In this document: positions 16,620 through 26,101 of the stretch, one piece after another
Layout: every line of letters starts with the position of its first letter
How positions within the stretch are numbered: the stretch's first letter is position 1
From: Candidatus Puniceispirillum sp.
GTDB taxonomy: Bacteria; Pseudomonadota; Alphaproteobacteria; Puniceispirillales; Puniceispirillaceae
Reading direction: 5' to 3'
Assembly (NCBI GenBank): GCA_028382965.1
Contig: JAOEUK010000001.1
Coordinates: 186,001 to 250,000, forward strand
DNA length: 64,000 nt
Notes under the pieces: generated by a model
Databases searched by the model: none
Seen by the model: only the letters and a program-made list of their open reading frames with translations
Told to the model about the DNA's origin: nothing
Made by a program: the position numbers and the translations under genes

Positions 16620-17182
16620 ATTAATAAATAGTAAAATCAGTATTTGATTAAATTAACATTAACACACCTCACATTGCCGTCGTCCAGATTGGTTTTTTGT
16701 TGTGGTTGTTGTGACACTTGTGATGTGGAAGTTAGCTATCAAGCATTAACGTAAGAGCATTTTTGTCTGCCTCTCATTTTCAAGCTCTTGCTTTAGTAAT
16801 CGACTCAAAATTACTACCTGCCTTATCAAGTATGGGTAATAAATAAACCTGTCTCCTACTTTTGCTGCGAGCCCTTTTCTTTCTAATAGCAGGCGCAAAC
16901 TGATGACATTGCACTGGCTCATTTAACTTATATTTTTCATTAAATTCTAGCCACCTTTGCCCGGTCCCTTTTTTATGGCAGAGTTTTTGGAGAAGGATGC
17001 ACAAATGAGACAAATAGTTTTACGATTAATTTTTGATTGATAGTTGTTGTTTAGGAATATTAAAACAGAGCTACTAACTAGCAATAGCTAAAGTCTATAA
17101 AACCAAGTAGGCGCTTTTAAATTGATCTGACTACAACCCATGATCGAATGTATTAGAGGAATGAATTAAAGGAGAGAAACCA
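16620..17182. other. AT-rich gap around the unassigned ORF
   Basis: Apart from the doubtful ORF at 16780-17013 nothing is supported. The last 20 bases hold the ribosome binding site AAAGGAGAG of the next gene. Confidence 0.4.
16780..17013 (-). CDS. Unassigned 77-residue basic ORF
   Basis: A small, lysine/arginine-rich open frame (HKKGTGQRWLEFNEKYKLN, then IRKKRARSKSRRQVYLLP). The composition looks protein-like rather than random, but I recognise no family and see no clear ribosome binding site. It lies in a gene-poor stretch with other broken genes, so it may be a fragment. Confidence 0.25.
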   Translation of the reverse strand: MSHLCILLQKLCHKKGTGQRWLEFNEKYKLNEPVQCHQFAPAIRKKRARSKSRRQVYLLPILDKAGSNFESITKARA

Positions 17183-18079
17183 TTGTCTGGACGAAATAAC
17201 GAAGGTTTATGGTCATGGCAACAATCTGAAAACAATAACCGCATGATTGCAGCTCAAAATGGTAAAACCGTTAATGGGCCTGGAGAAAAGCATATTAGAT
17301 TGGCTTATTTTGGCAGCTCATGTTTTCGATTAACAACGCCATCCGGTCTTACTTTAATGATTGATCCGTGGAGAAATCCACCTTGGGGCGGATGGGACTG
17401 GTATCTTTATAATTTTCCAGTTTGTGAAGTTGATGTAGGCCTATCCACGCACGCACATTTTGACCATGATAATCTTCATAGCTTACATTCCAGCGTTCTT
17501 CTTGACCGCCTAATTGGACGGTTTGAATTTGCAGATGTAGTGGTAAATGGTTTTGCTGACAAACATGTCTCCGACTCAACCCATAACAAATATGATTGGG
17601 CTGGGCTTACTCAAAAACTCACACCTATGGAAACAAAACCACCGAATAATTGGCGGTCTTTTGATAATAGCATTCTAGTTATTGAGACCGCTGGTTTGCG
17701 GATACTTCATTGGGGTGATAATCGACCTAATCCACCAAGAGAAATCTGGGATGCGATAGGTAAGATCGACATCGCATTATTACCTATTGATGGTTCAGAG
17801 CACGTTCTTAGCTATCAACAAATAGATGCCATTCGATCTAAGCTCATGCCGCACATCACAATTCCTCACCATTATTTTGTTTGGAATATTACTCATCGCG
17901 CATCCTGTCTGTTACCCCCTGATGCTTGGATGGAAAATCAGCGCAACGCAAAGTTTACAGAAAAAGGAGAGGTCACATTCCAAGTAGATGAAGTTAAGAG
18001 TGAAAAAGATTTAGCACTGTGTTTTGGTAATGAGGTCGCATTTATTCCGGAAGATGAATTGAAAAATTGGAGCGAGTGA
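17183..18079 (+). CDS. MBL-fold metal-dependent hydrolase (UlaG/NAPE-PLD-like)
   Basis: A 298-residue metallo-beta-lactamase-fold protein. The zinc motif reads STHAHFDHDN (HxHxDHD), with further ligands likely in LHWGDNRP and TIPHHYFVW, and the N-terminal strand is RLAYFGSSCFRLTTPSG. The broad family includes L-ascorbate-6-phosphate lactonases and phospholipase D-like hydrolases; substrate is not predictable here. The start is TTG at 17183, supported by AAAGGAGAG about 8 bases upstream and no better ATG until residue 21. It is not in an obvious operon. Confidence 0.82.
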   Translation: MSGRNNEGLWSWQQSENNNRMIAAQNGKTVNGPGEKHIRLAYFGSSCFRLTTPSGLTLMIDPWRNPPWGGWDWYLYNFPVCEVDVGLSTHAHFDHDNLHSLHSSVLLDRLIGRFEFADVVVNGFADKHVSDSTHNKYDWAGLTQKLTPMETKPPNNWRSFDNSILVIETAGLRILHWGDNRPNPPREIWDAIGKIDIALLPIDGSEHVLSYQQIDAIRSKLMPHITIPHHYFVWNITHRASCLLPPDAWMENQRNAKFTEKGEVTFQVDEVKSEKDLALCFGNEVAFIPEDELKNWSE

Positions 18080-18749
18080 AGGGAGGTTCGACGCCTTACC
18101 CGCGCTCTAACTAGTCACTGACCTTTGATCTAATCAATAGCTTAGCAGATCATCACATATGGTCAACTATCAAAACTTTACCTGCAACCTTGCCTGAACT
18201 AAGGACCGTTGACCGTGGACCATCGACAGGGGTTACTGCTGTTGTTTCGCAATCAGCTTTGCTTCTTCGATAAGGGGCGGGGGTTGTGTTTGGCCGGGGC
18301 TTGCGTCTTGGGCTGCATTTCTTAAATAAAGTGTGGGATTAATTAAGGAATCAAATTAGAGCTACTATGAAAAATGACTCAGATTCAGAGTCTTACTTAA
18401 GGCTTCGTCTGACCGTCTCTCGGCCACTATATACACCAAAAACGCTAAAGCGTGAGGCACTCAAAATAGCAGTTCTGGTTTTTGTGATGCTTTGGGTGAA
18501 GGTGGTGAGATTATGAGCCCTGCAACTAGTGCCCATAAAGCCAAAGGGTGCGATGGCTTAGCTTTGGGATATACAAAACCACGTGGATGCCTGCAATCTG
18601 ATAATTGTGCTCAGCGGTTTGACATGACTGCCCTTTCCTAACAATTGATAAAGTGCTTATATCTAAAATTGACGGTTATTCGTCTCATATCATTACGTGC
18701 TAAAAAGTAACTGTGAGAAGCTCTCTTACGTTATGGGTCTGGATATTCA
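18080..18749. other. 670-base gene-free stretch
   Basis: A 49-codon open frame (18367-18516) ends in a short hydrophobic run but has no ribosome binding site or known relatives. An overlapping frame near 18480-18530 reads CDALGEGGEIMSPATS, which faintly recalls a glyoxalase/PhnB tail. Both are too weak to call genes. The stretch may be decayed coding sequence. Confidence 0.3.
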
Positions 18750-21365
18750 ATGCTGTTTCGCCTTATTATATTATTTTCGATCTTTCCTTTTTTTGTTTGT
18801 CACTCGGCCTCTTTCACAACGGAAAACACTTCATCAGCTGACAAAAAGTTAGTATCATTGCTTCCTAAAAGTGAATTTAGAAATGTGACGGCAGTGAATT
18901 GGCTAGCAAAAAGTACGATGCCACAGGCTGCTGATAAACCGATGTCATCCAGAGATGTCTCATATATTCTTCGTAAGACTGGGTTTGAACCATCACCCTC
19001 TGAAGTATCACAGTGGGTTGGTGAGTACAGGTCCACTCTCATTACAAATCTAATAGAAGGGCTTAAGACTGAACTGGTAAATAACTATCCTGCATGGACA
19101 AAATTAGAACCGCGCTATTGGGGACAAAACGACTGGCCCGAGAGCAAACGTAGTGCTTTTCGAAGTGCTCGTCGGCAGGAAGTCTCTGAGTTAAGGCAAT
19201 GGTGGATAACACAAATGCTTGCCTCAAAAAGTCCGCTGGCAGAGAGGATGGTTTTATTCTGGGAAAATACTTTTGTAGCAGGGTTTAGTGGATTAGATGA
19301 GAAGTCTCATGCCCAGTGGATGCATCATAAAACGATACGCAACCATGCAACTGGTAACTATCGTGAACTGGTACATTCAATGGTTAAAGACCCGGCTGTT
19401 TTAATTTATCTGGATAACAACCGGAATGAAAGACAGTCGCCAAATGAAAATCTGGCACGTGAACTCTTTGAACTCTTTACTCTGGGTGAGGGTAATTATT
19501 CGGAAGCTGACATTAAGGAAGCCGCTAAAGCTTTGGCTGGTTGGCACGTATCAGAATTTGGCAAAATTAGCTTTTTGGAAAAATCGTGGGCGCGTGATTT
19601 TTCCAAAAAGGAAATATTTGGCATTAGAAAAAATTTTAATGGTGAAGGCCTCGTAGACCTTATTTTGAGGCATCAAAAAGCATCAGAATTTGTTGTGAAG
19701 CGGCTATGGTCTGAATTTGTCTCGTTAGAGCCTATGCCTACTGTGGTTCTAGCATATTGGAGTGAGGCATTCAGGAAAACAGATTACGAAATTTCTGAAT
19801 TGCTAACGATAATATTAAATTCGTCTTACTTCTGGGATGATAAATATCGAGCTACATCTGTAAAATCACCAGCAGAGCTTTTGGTTGGCATGGTCAGAAT
19901 GGCGCAACATAACGAAATACCAATTTCAGTTCTTGATGCACGGCTTGCTGATATGGGGCAGGTCCTGTTTGACCCACCAGATGTGAGCGGCTGGGGCTAT
20001 GGAGAATATTGGATTGATGCAGCAAAACTCATAGAGAGAGAGCAGTTTCAGGATCTATTTGCACAAAGTCTAAACGATAAGAATATGGCGCAAGTGGAAA
20101 TCAAAAATAGTGCTGATATAAGCATGTCACCTAAAAAAGCGCTTAATAAAATTAAGCTAAAACTAGCTGGCGAAGCCTATCAAGGTATGCCTCCTTATGA
20201 CGTCTCTATTAAACATGCTGGTGGTAAGTGGTTTTCAGACATCAATTATCTGCAATCTGCACGGGATACGGAACGGCTTGGTCGGTATAAAGACGAAAGT
20301 CAGTGGGTCTGGGAAAACATTTCTCTAGAGGTGCCTCATGACGTGAAAGATATTGAACAGATTGGAATAAGATTTATTACTGATGCAGCTGGCAATGGGG
20401 GTGATAGAAACCTTTTTATAGGAGCTGTCGAGTGGCAAGGAACTATTTTGCCAGGCTCTTTGGGTGTTCAGACGCCTGGATGCTCGAATGACAATAGCGG
20501 AACATTAAGGCATCCTGATAGGTTGTACTGCGCAGGAGAGCTCACATTAGAGTGGAAAAAGTTAACAAAGAAGCTCGCTCAGGAACAAGTTCACATTACA
20601 GAAAAGAGCGTATTTGAAACAAATGAACTTGTACTGCTTTGGCTAAAACCTCCTAGTGAAGGAAAGCGGCAATCAATAGATATGATGTTTGATAACTTAA
20701 CGTTTATGGATCAAAACTGGGATTACTTTGGCTTTCAAGTTGTCCTAGATACAGAGCACGGAAATCATTTCCATATTGCATTCGACGAAGATCGGTGTCT
20801 TCCAAGTTGTTTTGTGAGATGGCCGTCAGGTGCATGGAAAGATAAGTTGGGCCTTCGGCATAGTGTTGTATCATTTAATTCTTCTGAAGAGTGGGCAAGA
20901 AGACAATATCCTAGTCTAAAAAAAGCTGATAAGGAGCTTGTAAAATCAATTATATCGCTCACGCCTCGAATAACAGAGTTGGTGGCAAACACGCTTAGTC
21001 ATCGTGAGCCTGACTCCAAAAACATTTGGATGAAAAGAATGGATGAGTTTCAGAGATTTGCTAACATGAAACGCTGGATTCCTAAAAATGACTACAGGTT
21101 AGTTGAACATAATTTGTCTAAATCAGACGCAACTCAAAAAATGAATAATATGCAATCGATGATGTCGCCATTAGAATTAGACGATATGAAATATACTCTT
21201 GGTTCAGGAGAGGCGATCACATTCGATGAATGGCACGACCTGCTTGAGACATTTTTAACGCTTGCATCAGAGCCACTGGAGAGCTGGATGTTAAGTCATT
21301 ATGAGGGAGAGCGGTTAACCGACCTTAAACAAGTGGTAATGAGCCCTTATCTAAATATTAAATGA
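18750..21365 (+). CDS. Exported DUF1800 protein with an inserted carbohydrate-binding-like domain
   Basis: The 871-residue product begins with a signal peptide (LFRLIILFSIFPFFVCHSAS). The DUF1800 core runs to about residue 440, with RMVLFWENTF, NENLARELFELFTLGEGNYS, AAKALAGW and the closing motif FDPPDVSGWGYG. Residues about 460-605 (from KIKLKLAGEAYQG through DAAGNGGDRNLFIGAVEW) resemble Ca-dependent xylan-binding (CBM60-like) modules. The C-terminal 250 residues are unassigned. DUF1800 proteins are of unknown function and usually pair with DUF1501 proteins, as here, 9 bases downstream. It probably acts in the periplasm or at the surface. The domain call for 460-605 is from motif memory. Confidence 0.85.
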   Translation: MLFRLIILFSIFPFFVCHSASFTTENTSSADKKLVSLLPKSEFRNVTAVNWLAKSTMPQAADKPMSSRDVSYILRKTGFEPSPSEVSQWVGEYRSTLITNLIEGLKTELVNNYPAWTKLEPRYWGQNDWPESKRSAFRSARRQEVSELRQWWITQMLASKSPLAERMVLFWENTFVAGFSGLDEKSHAQWMHHKTIRNHATGNYRELVHSMVKDPAVLIYLDNNRNERQSPNENLARELFELFTLGEGNYSEADIKEAAKALAGWHVSEFGKISFLEKSWARDFSKKEIFGIRKNFNGEGLVDLILRHQKASEFVVKRLWSEFVSLEPMPTVVLAYWSEAFRKTDYEISELLTIILNSSYFWDDKYRATSVKSPAELLVGMVRMAQHNEIPISVLDARLADMGQVLFDPPDVSGWGYGEYWIDAAKLIEREQFQDLFAQSLNDKNMAQVEIKNSADISMSPKKALNKIKLKLAGEAYQGMPPYDVSIKHAGGKWFSDINYLQSARDTERLGRYKDESQWVWENISLEVPHDVKDIEQIGIRFITDAAGNGGDRNLFIGAVEWQGTILPGSLGVQTPGCSNDNSGTLRHPDRLYCAGELTLEWKKLTKKLAQEQVHITEKSVFETNELVLLWLKPPSEGKRQSIDMMFDNLTFMDQNWDYFGFQVVLDTEHGNHFHIAFDEDRCLPSCFVRWPSGAWKDKLGLRHSVVSFNSSEEWARRQYPSLKKADKELVKSIISLTPRITELVANTLSHREPDSKNIWMKRMDEFQRFANMKRWIPKNDYRLVEHNLSKSDATQKMNNMQSMMSPLELDDMKYTLGSGEAITFDEWHDLLETFLTLASEPLESWMLSHYEGERLTDLKQVVMSPYLNIK

Positions 21366-21374
21366 GGTTATGTG

Positions 21375-22541
21375 ATGGATATATTAAGACGTAATTTAAT
21401 GTCATGGATGGCCATAATGACGATGAGTCCAACACTTAGTTGGGCATCAGGGTTTTCTAACAAATACCTTGTCTTAGTAGAGCTTAAAGGTGCAAATGAT
21501 GGAATTAACACTCTAGCGCCGTTTGAAACTGACAATTATCAGAAATTCCGCCCAAATTTACACCTTAAAAAAGATCAAATAATCGATGTCGGTCAAAGCC
21601 CGCTCGTGGGCCGTGTGGGCTTGGCTCAGTCGATGTCCGCACTTGATGGGTCAATTTCTGAAGATCTTGCTATGATCCAGGGGGTTGGTTATCCAGGGCA
21701 GAACCGTTCTCATTTTAAGTCAATTGCCATTTGGGAGACAGGCGGGGATGGGCAGAATTCACGGACGTCAGGTTGGTTAACTAAGTCACTTGAGAAGCTA
21801 TATTCGAGTGATGAGGTTGTCGCGCATGGTGCAAGTCTTGAGGGGTCTCTTGGCCTGTTTGCTCGCGGTGAAGGGGTGTATGTAAGTATGGCGCGTTTAA
21901 ATCAGCTAGCTGGATTAAGCGCCTATGATACCTCAACATCAGTAAATTCTTTGATGAAAAAAATTATTAAAAAGAAAGCTGACTTATCTCAGGCCTCCAA
22001 GCAATTAAGTCAAAAATTAGCTCGCTTCCCCGCGGCAAGATTGCCTAGTCGGATGCCTCATAGTGACTTTTCGACACAATTAACAGATGTCTTGAGGGTA
22101 ATAGGCTCTGAGACTTCCATCCCTGTTATGCATGTACAGCATGGCTCGTTCGATACTCATGAGGGACAAAAATGGCAACATCCAAGGTTGCTTTCTGATT
22201 TGGCAGAGGGCCTCGCATCATTTCGCCAAAATTTGATTAAAATGGGAAGATGGGATGATGTATTGGTAGTCACCTATTCAGAATTTGGACGACGTGTTGC
22301 TGAAAATGGTGCAGAGGGGACAGATCATGGCACAGCGTCAGTCCAATTTGCAATGGGCGGGAAGGTAAATGCCGGGCTTTATGGTGATTATCCCAGTCTT
22401 GATAAGCTGGAGAATGGAGATTTAATTCATACTATGGATTATCGATCAATCTATGAGACTGTTTGCTCCTCCTGGTTGCGCGAAAAAAACAATGAATGGC
22501 ATGATTATTCAGACACCCGTCTTAGAACCCTTATATCCTGA
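21375..22541 (+). CDS. Exported DUF1501 protein
   Basis: A 388-residue protein of the DUF1501 family (alkaline-phosphatase-like fold, unknown reaction). It shows LVLVELKGANDGINTLAPF, QNRSHFKSIAIWETG, the HxxFDTH pattern (QHGSFDTHEGQ), YSEFGRRVAENGAEGTDHG and MDYRSIYETV. The N-terminus has RRNLMSW followed by a hydrophobic segment ending in ASG, a possible Tat-type signal. GAGG lies 7 bases before the ATG at 21375; a GTG one codon earlier is less likely. It is coupled to the DUF1800 gene. Confidence 0.92.
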   Translation: MDILRRNLMSWMAIMTMSPTLSWASGFSNKYLVLVELKGANDGINTLAPFETDNYQKFRPNLHLKKDQIIDVGQSPLVGRVGLAQSMSALDGSISEDLAMIQGVGYPGQNRSHFKSIAIWETGGDGQNSRTSGWLTKSLEKLYSSDEVVAHGASLEGSLGLFARGEGVYVSMARLNQLAGLSAYDTSTSVNSLMKKIIKKKADLSQASKQLSQKLARFPAARLPSRMPHSDFSTQLTDVLRVIGSETSIPVMHVQHGSFDTHEGQKWQHPRLLSDLAEGLASFRQNLIKMGRWDDVLVVTYSEFGRRVAENGAEGTDHGTASVQFAMGGKVNAGLYGDYPSLDKLENGDLIHTMDYRSIYETVCSSWLREKNNEWHDYSDTRLRTLIS

Positions 22542-22703
22542 GACCAAGCGGAAATGTTTATGTTGCCGCATCAAGACCCACGCTGAATCATATCAGCCGC
22601 TTTTTCTGCGTATTAGATAGGAGTTATTTTGGATTACACTTCCTGGCGTCAAACATTAAAATGATTTAAAATCAGTCACTTGAACCTCTATCCTTTGAGG
22701 AAT

Positions 22704-22778
22704 TGGAGCGGGTGAAGGGATTCGAACCCTCGACCCCAACCTTGGCAAGGTTGTGCTCTACCACTGAGCTACACCCGC
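22704..22778 (-). tRNA. tRNA-Gly (anticodon GCC)
   Basis: A 75-base cloverleaf with encoded CCA. The acceptor stem is GCGGGTG with CACCCGC, the D arm GCTC-AGTGGTA-GAGC, the anticodon loop CTTGCCAAG (GCC), and the T arm holds GGTTCGAATCC. It stands alone between the DUF1501 gene and a convergent sugar gene. The 260 bases that follow (22779-23039) show no gene. Confidence 0.97.
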
Positions 22779-23039
22779 ATTGCACCTAGATGCTTTACCT
22801 CATACGCCATCAACCATTAAATTCAACTTTTAAAAAGCTATTTAGCCTAACTGGTTTGAATAATAACAATAACATATTTATGTAAATTGCGAACCGCTAA
22901 AGCGTGTATAATCCAAGCTATTCACCTGCGCAAGGGGCAAATAATAGGATTCACCATTGATGCTTCTTAGTCCTTTTGTCCGCGATTGATAAATCTTGTC
23001 ATGCATAAAAAAGCCTAGACCATTTCTATAAAGTCTATT

Positions 23040-24167
23040 CTACTCTAATGCTGCTTTCAAAGTTGTAACAATATACTTTTGTTGATCCCTCCCAAGATAT
23101 GGATGCATTGGTAGGGCAAGCACACGTTTGCAAAGATCCAGGGTCACAGGTAGATTGCAAGCACTTATTGGATATTGTTTATAAGGTGGTTGATGGTGCA
23201 TTGGAATTGGGTAATAAATTGCTGTTGGTACGTCTGATCTCGTCAATTCTTGTATTAGGCTAGCGCGGTTTGTGCCTTGTGGTAGTTTTATAACATATTG
23301 TGCCCAGCTTGAGGTTGCGCCAGCACCCAAAGTGGGCGTTTCCACGATACCGTCCAATAGTATTGAATACTGATCAGCAATATGTTGGCGAAGAACTAAT
23401 TCTTCAGCAAATATATCCAATTTTGCGTCTAACACAATTGCCTGCATGCTATCTAGTCGGCCGGTCATGCCAATACGAATATTCTCATATTTATCTTTGC
23501 CCATTCCATGAACTCTGCAAGATCTGATGATTTCGGCAATTTTGGCATCATTAGTAAAGACTGCGCCACCGTCTCCATAGGCTCCAAGAGGCTTTGCAGG
23601 AAAAAAGCTGGTACAGGTAACGTCTGCAAGCTGTCCAACTGGTTGATCATGCAAACGTGAACCAAAGCTTTGAGCAGCATCATCAATGAGCCATAAACCT
23701 TTATCTTTGGCAAAGTCTCTGATCGCCACATAATTAGCTGGTTGGCCAAAAAGGCCGACACCAATGATTCCAACAACATCAATGCCAGCTAATTTTGCAG
23801 CGGCCAATGCGCTGGCTAACTTTTCGGGGTCCAGATTGAAAGTGCTCTCTTCAACTTCGGCGAATACTGGAACGGCTCCAAGCATTGGCATTACCTCAGC
23901 ACTGGCAGCAAAAGTGAAGGATGGCACAATTACGCCTTGACCAGCTTTTAATTCAAGTCCCATAAGTGCTAATAATAAAGCATCTGTTCCCGAAGAGCAG
24001 GAGATATTATGTTCGACACCGGTCCATTCACCAAGTCGGCATTCCAATGCTGTAACTTCTGGGCCCATGATATAGGCCCCGTGATTAAGAACTTTTTTTA
24101 AGCCCTCTTCAACCTTGTCTCTGATGCGAATCTGTTGGGCTTTCAGGTCAATAAAGGCAATAGTCAT
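23040..24167 (-). CDS. DegT/DnrJ/EryC1/StrS sugar aminotransferase
   Basis: A PLP aminotransferase that typically adds an amino group to a keto-sugar nucleotide. It shows the N-terminal IAFIDLKAQ, VEHNISCSSGTDALLLALM, VGLFGQPAN, WLIDDAAQSFGS and the PLP-lysine region TSFFPAKPLGAYGDGG. The length of 375 residues is typical. It lies 24 bases downstream of a Gfo/Idh/MocA dehydrogenase. The pair resembles WlbA/WbpB plus WbpE, which make 3-amino sugars of UDP-GlcNAcA for LPS, but the acetyltransferase and other partners are not here. Exact sugar unknown. Confidence 0.9.
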   Translation of the reverse strand: MTIAFIDLKAQQIRIRDKVEEGLKKVLNHGAYIMGPEVTALECRLGEWTGVEHNISCSSGTDALLLALMGLELKAGQGVIVPSFTFAASAEVMPMLGAVPVFAEVEESTFNLDPEKLASALAAAKLAGIDVVGIIGVGLFGQPANYVAIRDFAKDKGLWLIDDAAQSFGSRLHDQPVGQLADVTCTSFFPAKPLGAYGDGGAVFTNDAKIAEIIRSCRVHGMGKDKYENIRIGMTGRLDSMQAIVLDAKLDIFAEELVLRQHIADQYSILLDGIVETPTLGAGATSSWAQYVIKLPQGTNRASLIQELTRSDVPTAIYYPIPMHHQPPYKQYPISACNLPVTLDLCKRVLALPMHPYLGRDQQKYIVTTLKAALE

Positions 24168-24191
24168 GATATTTATTTACTCACTAAGCTT

Positions 24192-25163
24192 TTAAAATTT
24201 AAACGAGGTGTCAATCAAAGTGTTTTGCATTAATTCGAGAACCTTTTGGACTGTGATAGCTTCATTAATATCTGTTGGAGTGGGGCTATTATTGTCACAA
24301 CTTTTAAGAAATATACGCATTTCGTCTTTTAGTGGCTCGGCTTCGGCAACTGGCAAAAAAATTGGATCCGCTCTATTAATTAAAAAATGTTCACCGTTTA
24401 ATTGCATAGTATCCTGAAATAGTGTCAGTTTCTTGGACCATGGCTTGGTATCGTCAAAGACTAAGGAGCCTGTGCTTCCTGTAACGGTTAATCTATGTTC
24501 TTTAAATGGACTTAACCAACTTGTCTGCATGCCGGCTGAAACACCACTTTTAAATCCAAGAGTACTTGATAAAAAATCAACAACGGAGGGTGTTAGATGA
24601 CTTGCGCCAGAACAATGGATTTTATTAGGCGTGTCTCCAACAAGTGCCAAAATCAATGATAAATCATGTGGACATAAATCAAACAGAACAGATTCAGTAT
24701 TGCGAATGCGTCCCATTGCTAGCCGATTTGCCTGGATATGGAATAGGTTGCCGATAGCGCCACCAGCAAGTTGATTTTCTAACTCAATGAAGGCAGCGTG
24801 ATAACGAATTAAATGCCCTACCATGACTTGTCTTTTTGCATTTTTTGCTGCGCCTTGGATTGCATTTGCACCGGCAAGTGATAGTGACAAAGGCTTTTCA
24901 ACATAAACATGTTTACCAGCCATTAAGGCGGCAACGGCAAGCTTATCATGGCTTGCGGCCGAGGTGGAGATAACAACCCCATCAATTTCTTTGCAATCAA
25001 GCAGCTCTTCGATACTTAATGCATTCACATTAAAGGTTGATGCAAACTCTTCTACTGCTTTAGGATTTTGATCCACAACGGCAGTTAATGCGCCTAGTTG
25101 AGCAAGGTTGCGAGCCAAATTTTGACCCCACATGCCACATCCAATTAGACCAATTTTTGCCAT
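24192..25163 (-). CDS. Gfo/Idh/MocA-family NAD(P)-dependent oxidoreductase
   Basis: A 323-residue dehydrogenase with the Rossmann start MAKIGLIGCGMWGQNLARN, the EKP motif (GKHVYVEKPLSLS) and the conserved DLCPHDLSLILALVG segment with its catalytic His. The family oxidises or reduces sugar hydroxyls. Being upstream of a DegT aminotransferase, it likely makes the keto-sugar that the aminotransferase uses (inference; WlbA-like role). The next gene upstream is divergent, with a 252-base gap in which I see no certain promoter. Confidence 0.9.
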   Translation of the reverse strand: MAKIGLIGCGMWGQNLARNLAQLGALTAVVDQNPKAVEEFASTFNVNALSIEELLDCKEIDGVVISTSAASHDKLAVAALMAGKHVYVEKPLSLSLAGANAIQGAAKNAKRQVMVGHLIRYHAAFIELENQLAGGAIGNLFHIQANRLAMGRIRNTESVLFDLCPHDLSLILALVGDTPNKIHCSGASHLTPSVVDFLSSTLGFKSGVSAGMQTSWLSPFKEHRLTVTGSTGSLVFDDTKPWSKKLTLFQDTMQLNGEHFLINRADPIFLPVAEAEPLKDEMRIFLKSCDNNSPTPTDINEAITVQKVLELMQNTLIDTSFKF

Positions 25164-25415
25164 TGTTAAATTTTCGTCTTCTATGATGCAGAAATTATAT
25201 TACCATTTTGTATTAATAGTGCCTAGGATTCGCGTCAATCGTTGCATTTCGTTACATTTTTAATGTTGGCAGTGAAAATATCTTTAATACAACAAAATAG
25301 TAATGTTGATTTTCTTACAGAACTCTTATCTTCTCGTTAAAAATTGATGTAAAATAAGATTCTAAAAAAGTTAGGTTACTTTTGTTGATTAAACACAACT
25401 TGTAAAGGCCGAGCT

Positions 25416-25934
25416 ATGGACGCTTCATCTCAATTCAAAGACAGTTTGCCAACAGCGCCAGAAACACTTTTGGCACTTCTTGATCAATTGCAAATTAGCT
25501 ATTTAGTGCACGAGCATCCGCCACTGTGTACAGTTGAAGAATCAAAGAAAAACCGTGGTATTATGCTGGGATTTCACATTAAGAACCTTTATCTTCGTGA
25601 TCGTAAAAAACGAAATTTTTTGCTTGTTGCTGGTGAAGATCAAAGAATTGATTTAAAAAAAATTAATCAGAAAATTGGCTGTGATCGTTTGTCCTTTGGT
25701 AGCGCAGGCCGATTGTTTGAAATGCTAGGAGTAAGGCCTGGCGCAGTTAGCCCATTATCATTAATTAATGATCCTGATCGTAAAGTTCACTTATTGTTAG
25801 ATAAAGCTCTACATACCAATGATCAAATTTATGCCCATCCACTTGTCAATGATATGACTTTGGAGATTAAAGGCTCTTGCTTGCAGAAATTTTTTTTACA
25901 CACAGGTCACAAACCTCAATGGCTTGAGCTTTGA
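25416..25934 (+). CDS. Prolyl-tRNA deacylase ProX-like (YbaK/aaRS editing domain)
   Basis: A free-standing editing domain, 172 residues, that in characterised members hydrolyses Ala-tRNA-Pro. It shows YLVHEHPPLCTVEES, KNLYLRDRKKRNFLLV (with the lysine that recognises the ester), LSFGSAGRLFEMLGVRPGAVSP and a final HPLVNDMTLEI. These match the ProX/PrdX branch rather than the YbaK Cys-tRNA-Pro branch. The following gene is a thioredoxin on the same strand after 167 bases. Confidence 0.9.
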   Translation: MDASSQFKDSLPTAPETLLALLDQLQISYLVHEHPPLCTVEESKKNRGIMLGFHIKNLYLRDRKKRNFLLVAGEDQRIDLKKINQKIGCDRLSFGSAGRLFEMLGVRPGAVSPLSLINDPDRKVHLLLDKALHTNDQIYAHPLVNDMTLEIKGSCLQKFFLHTGHKPQWLEL

Positions 25935-26101
25935 TTGCTTGTGTTGACGCAAAGGGCAAGAATGTAAATCGATCAAAGCCTCTTGTTTCAATTGGGCTAA
26001 TGCTTACATTGAACTCTCTATAATATGCATGTATCTGTGACCACACGTGTCTATTGAAATCATGAGCAAAAACTAGGCAAGACAGAAGGTTGATTAGGAA
26101 G

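Noticed and set aside
18367-18516. A 49-residue small membrane protein
   Set aside because: The hydrophobic stretch is short, no ribosome binding site precedes it, and nothing recognisable supports it.
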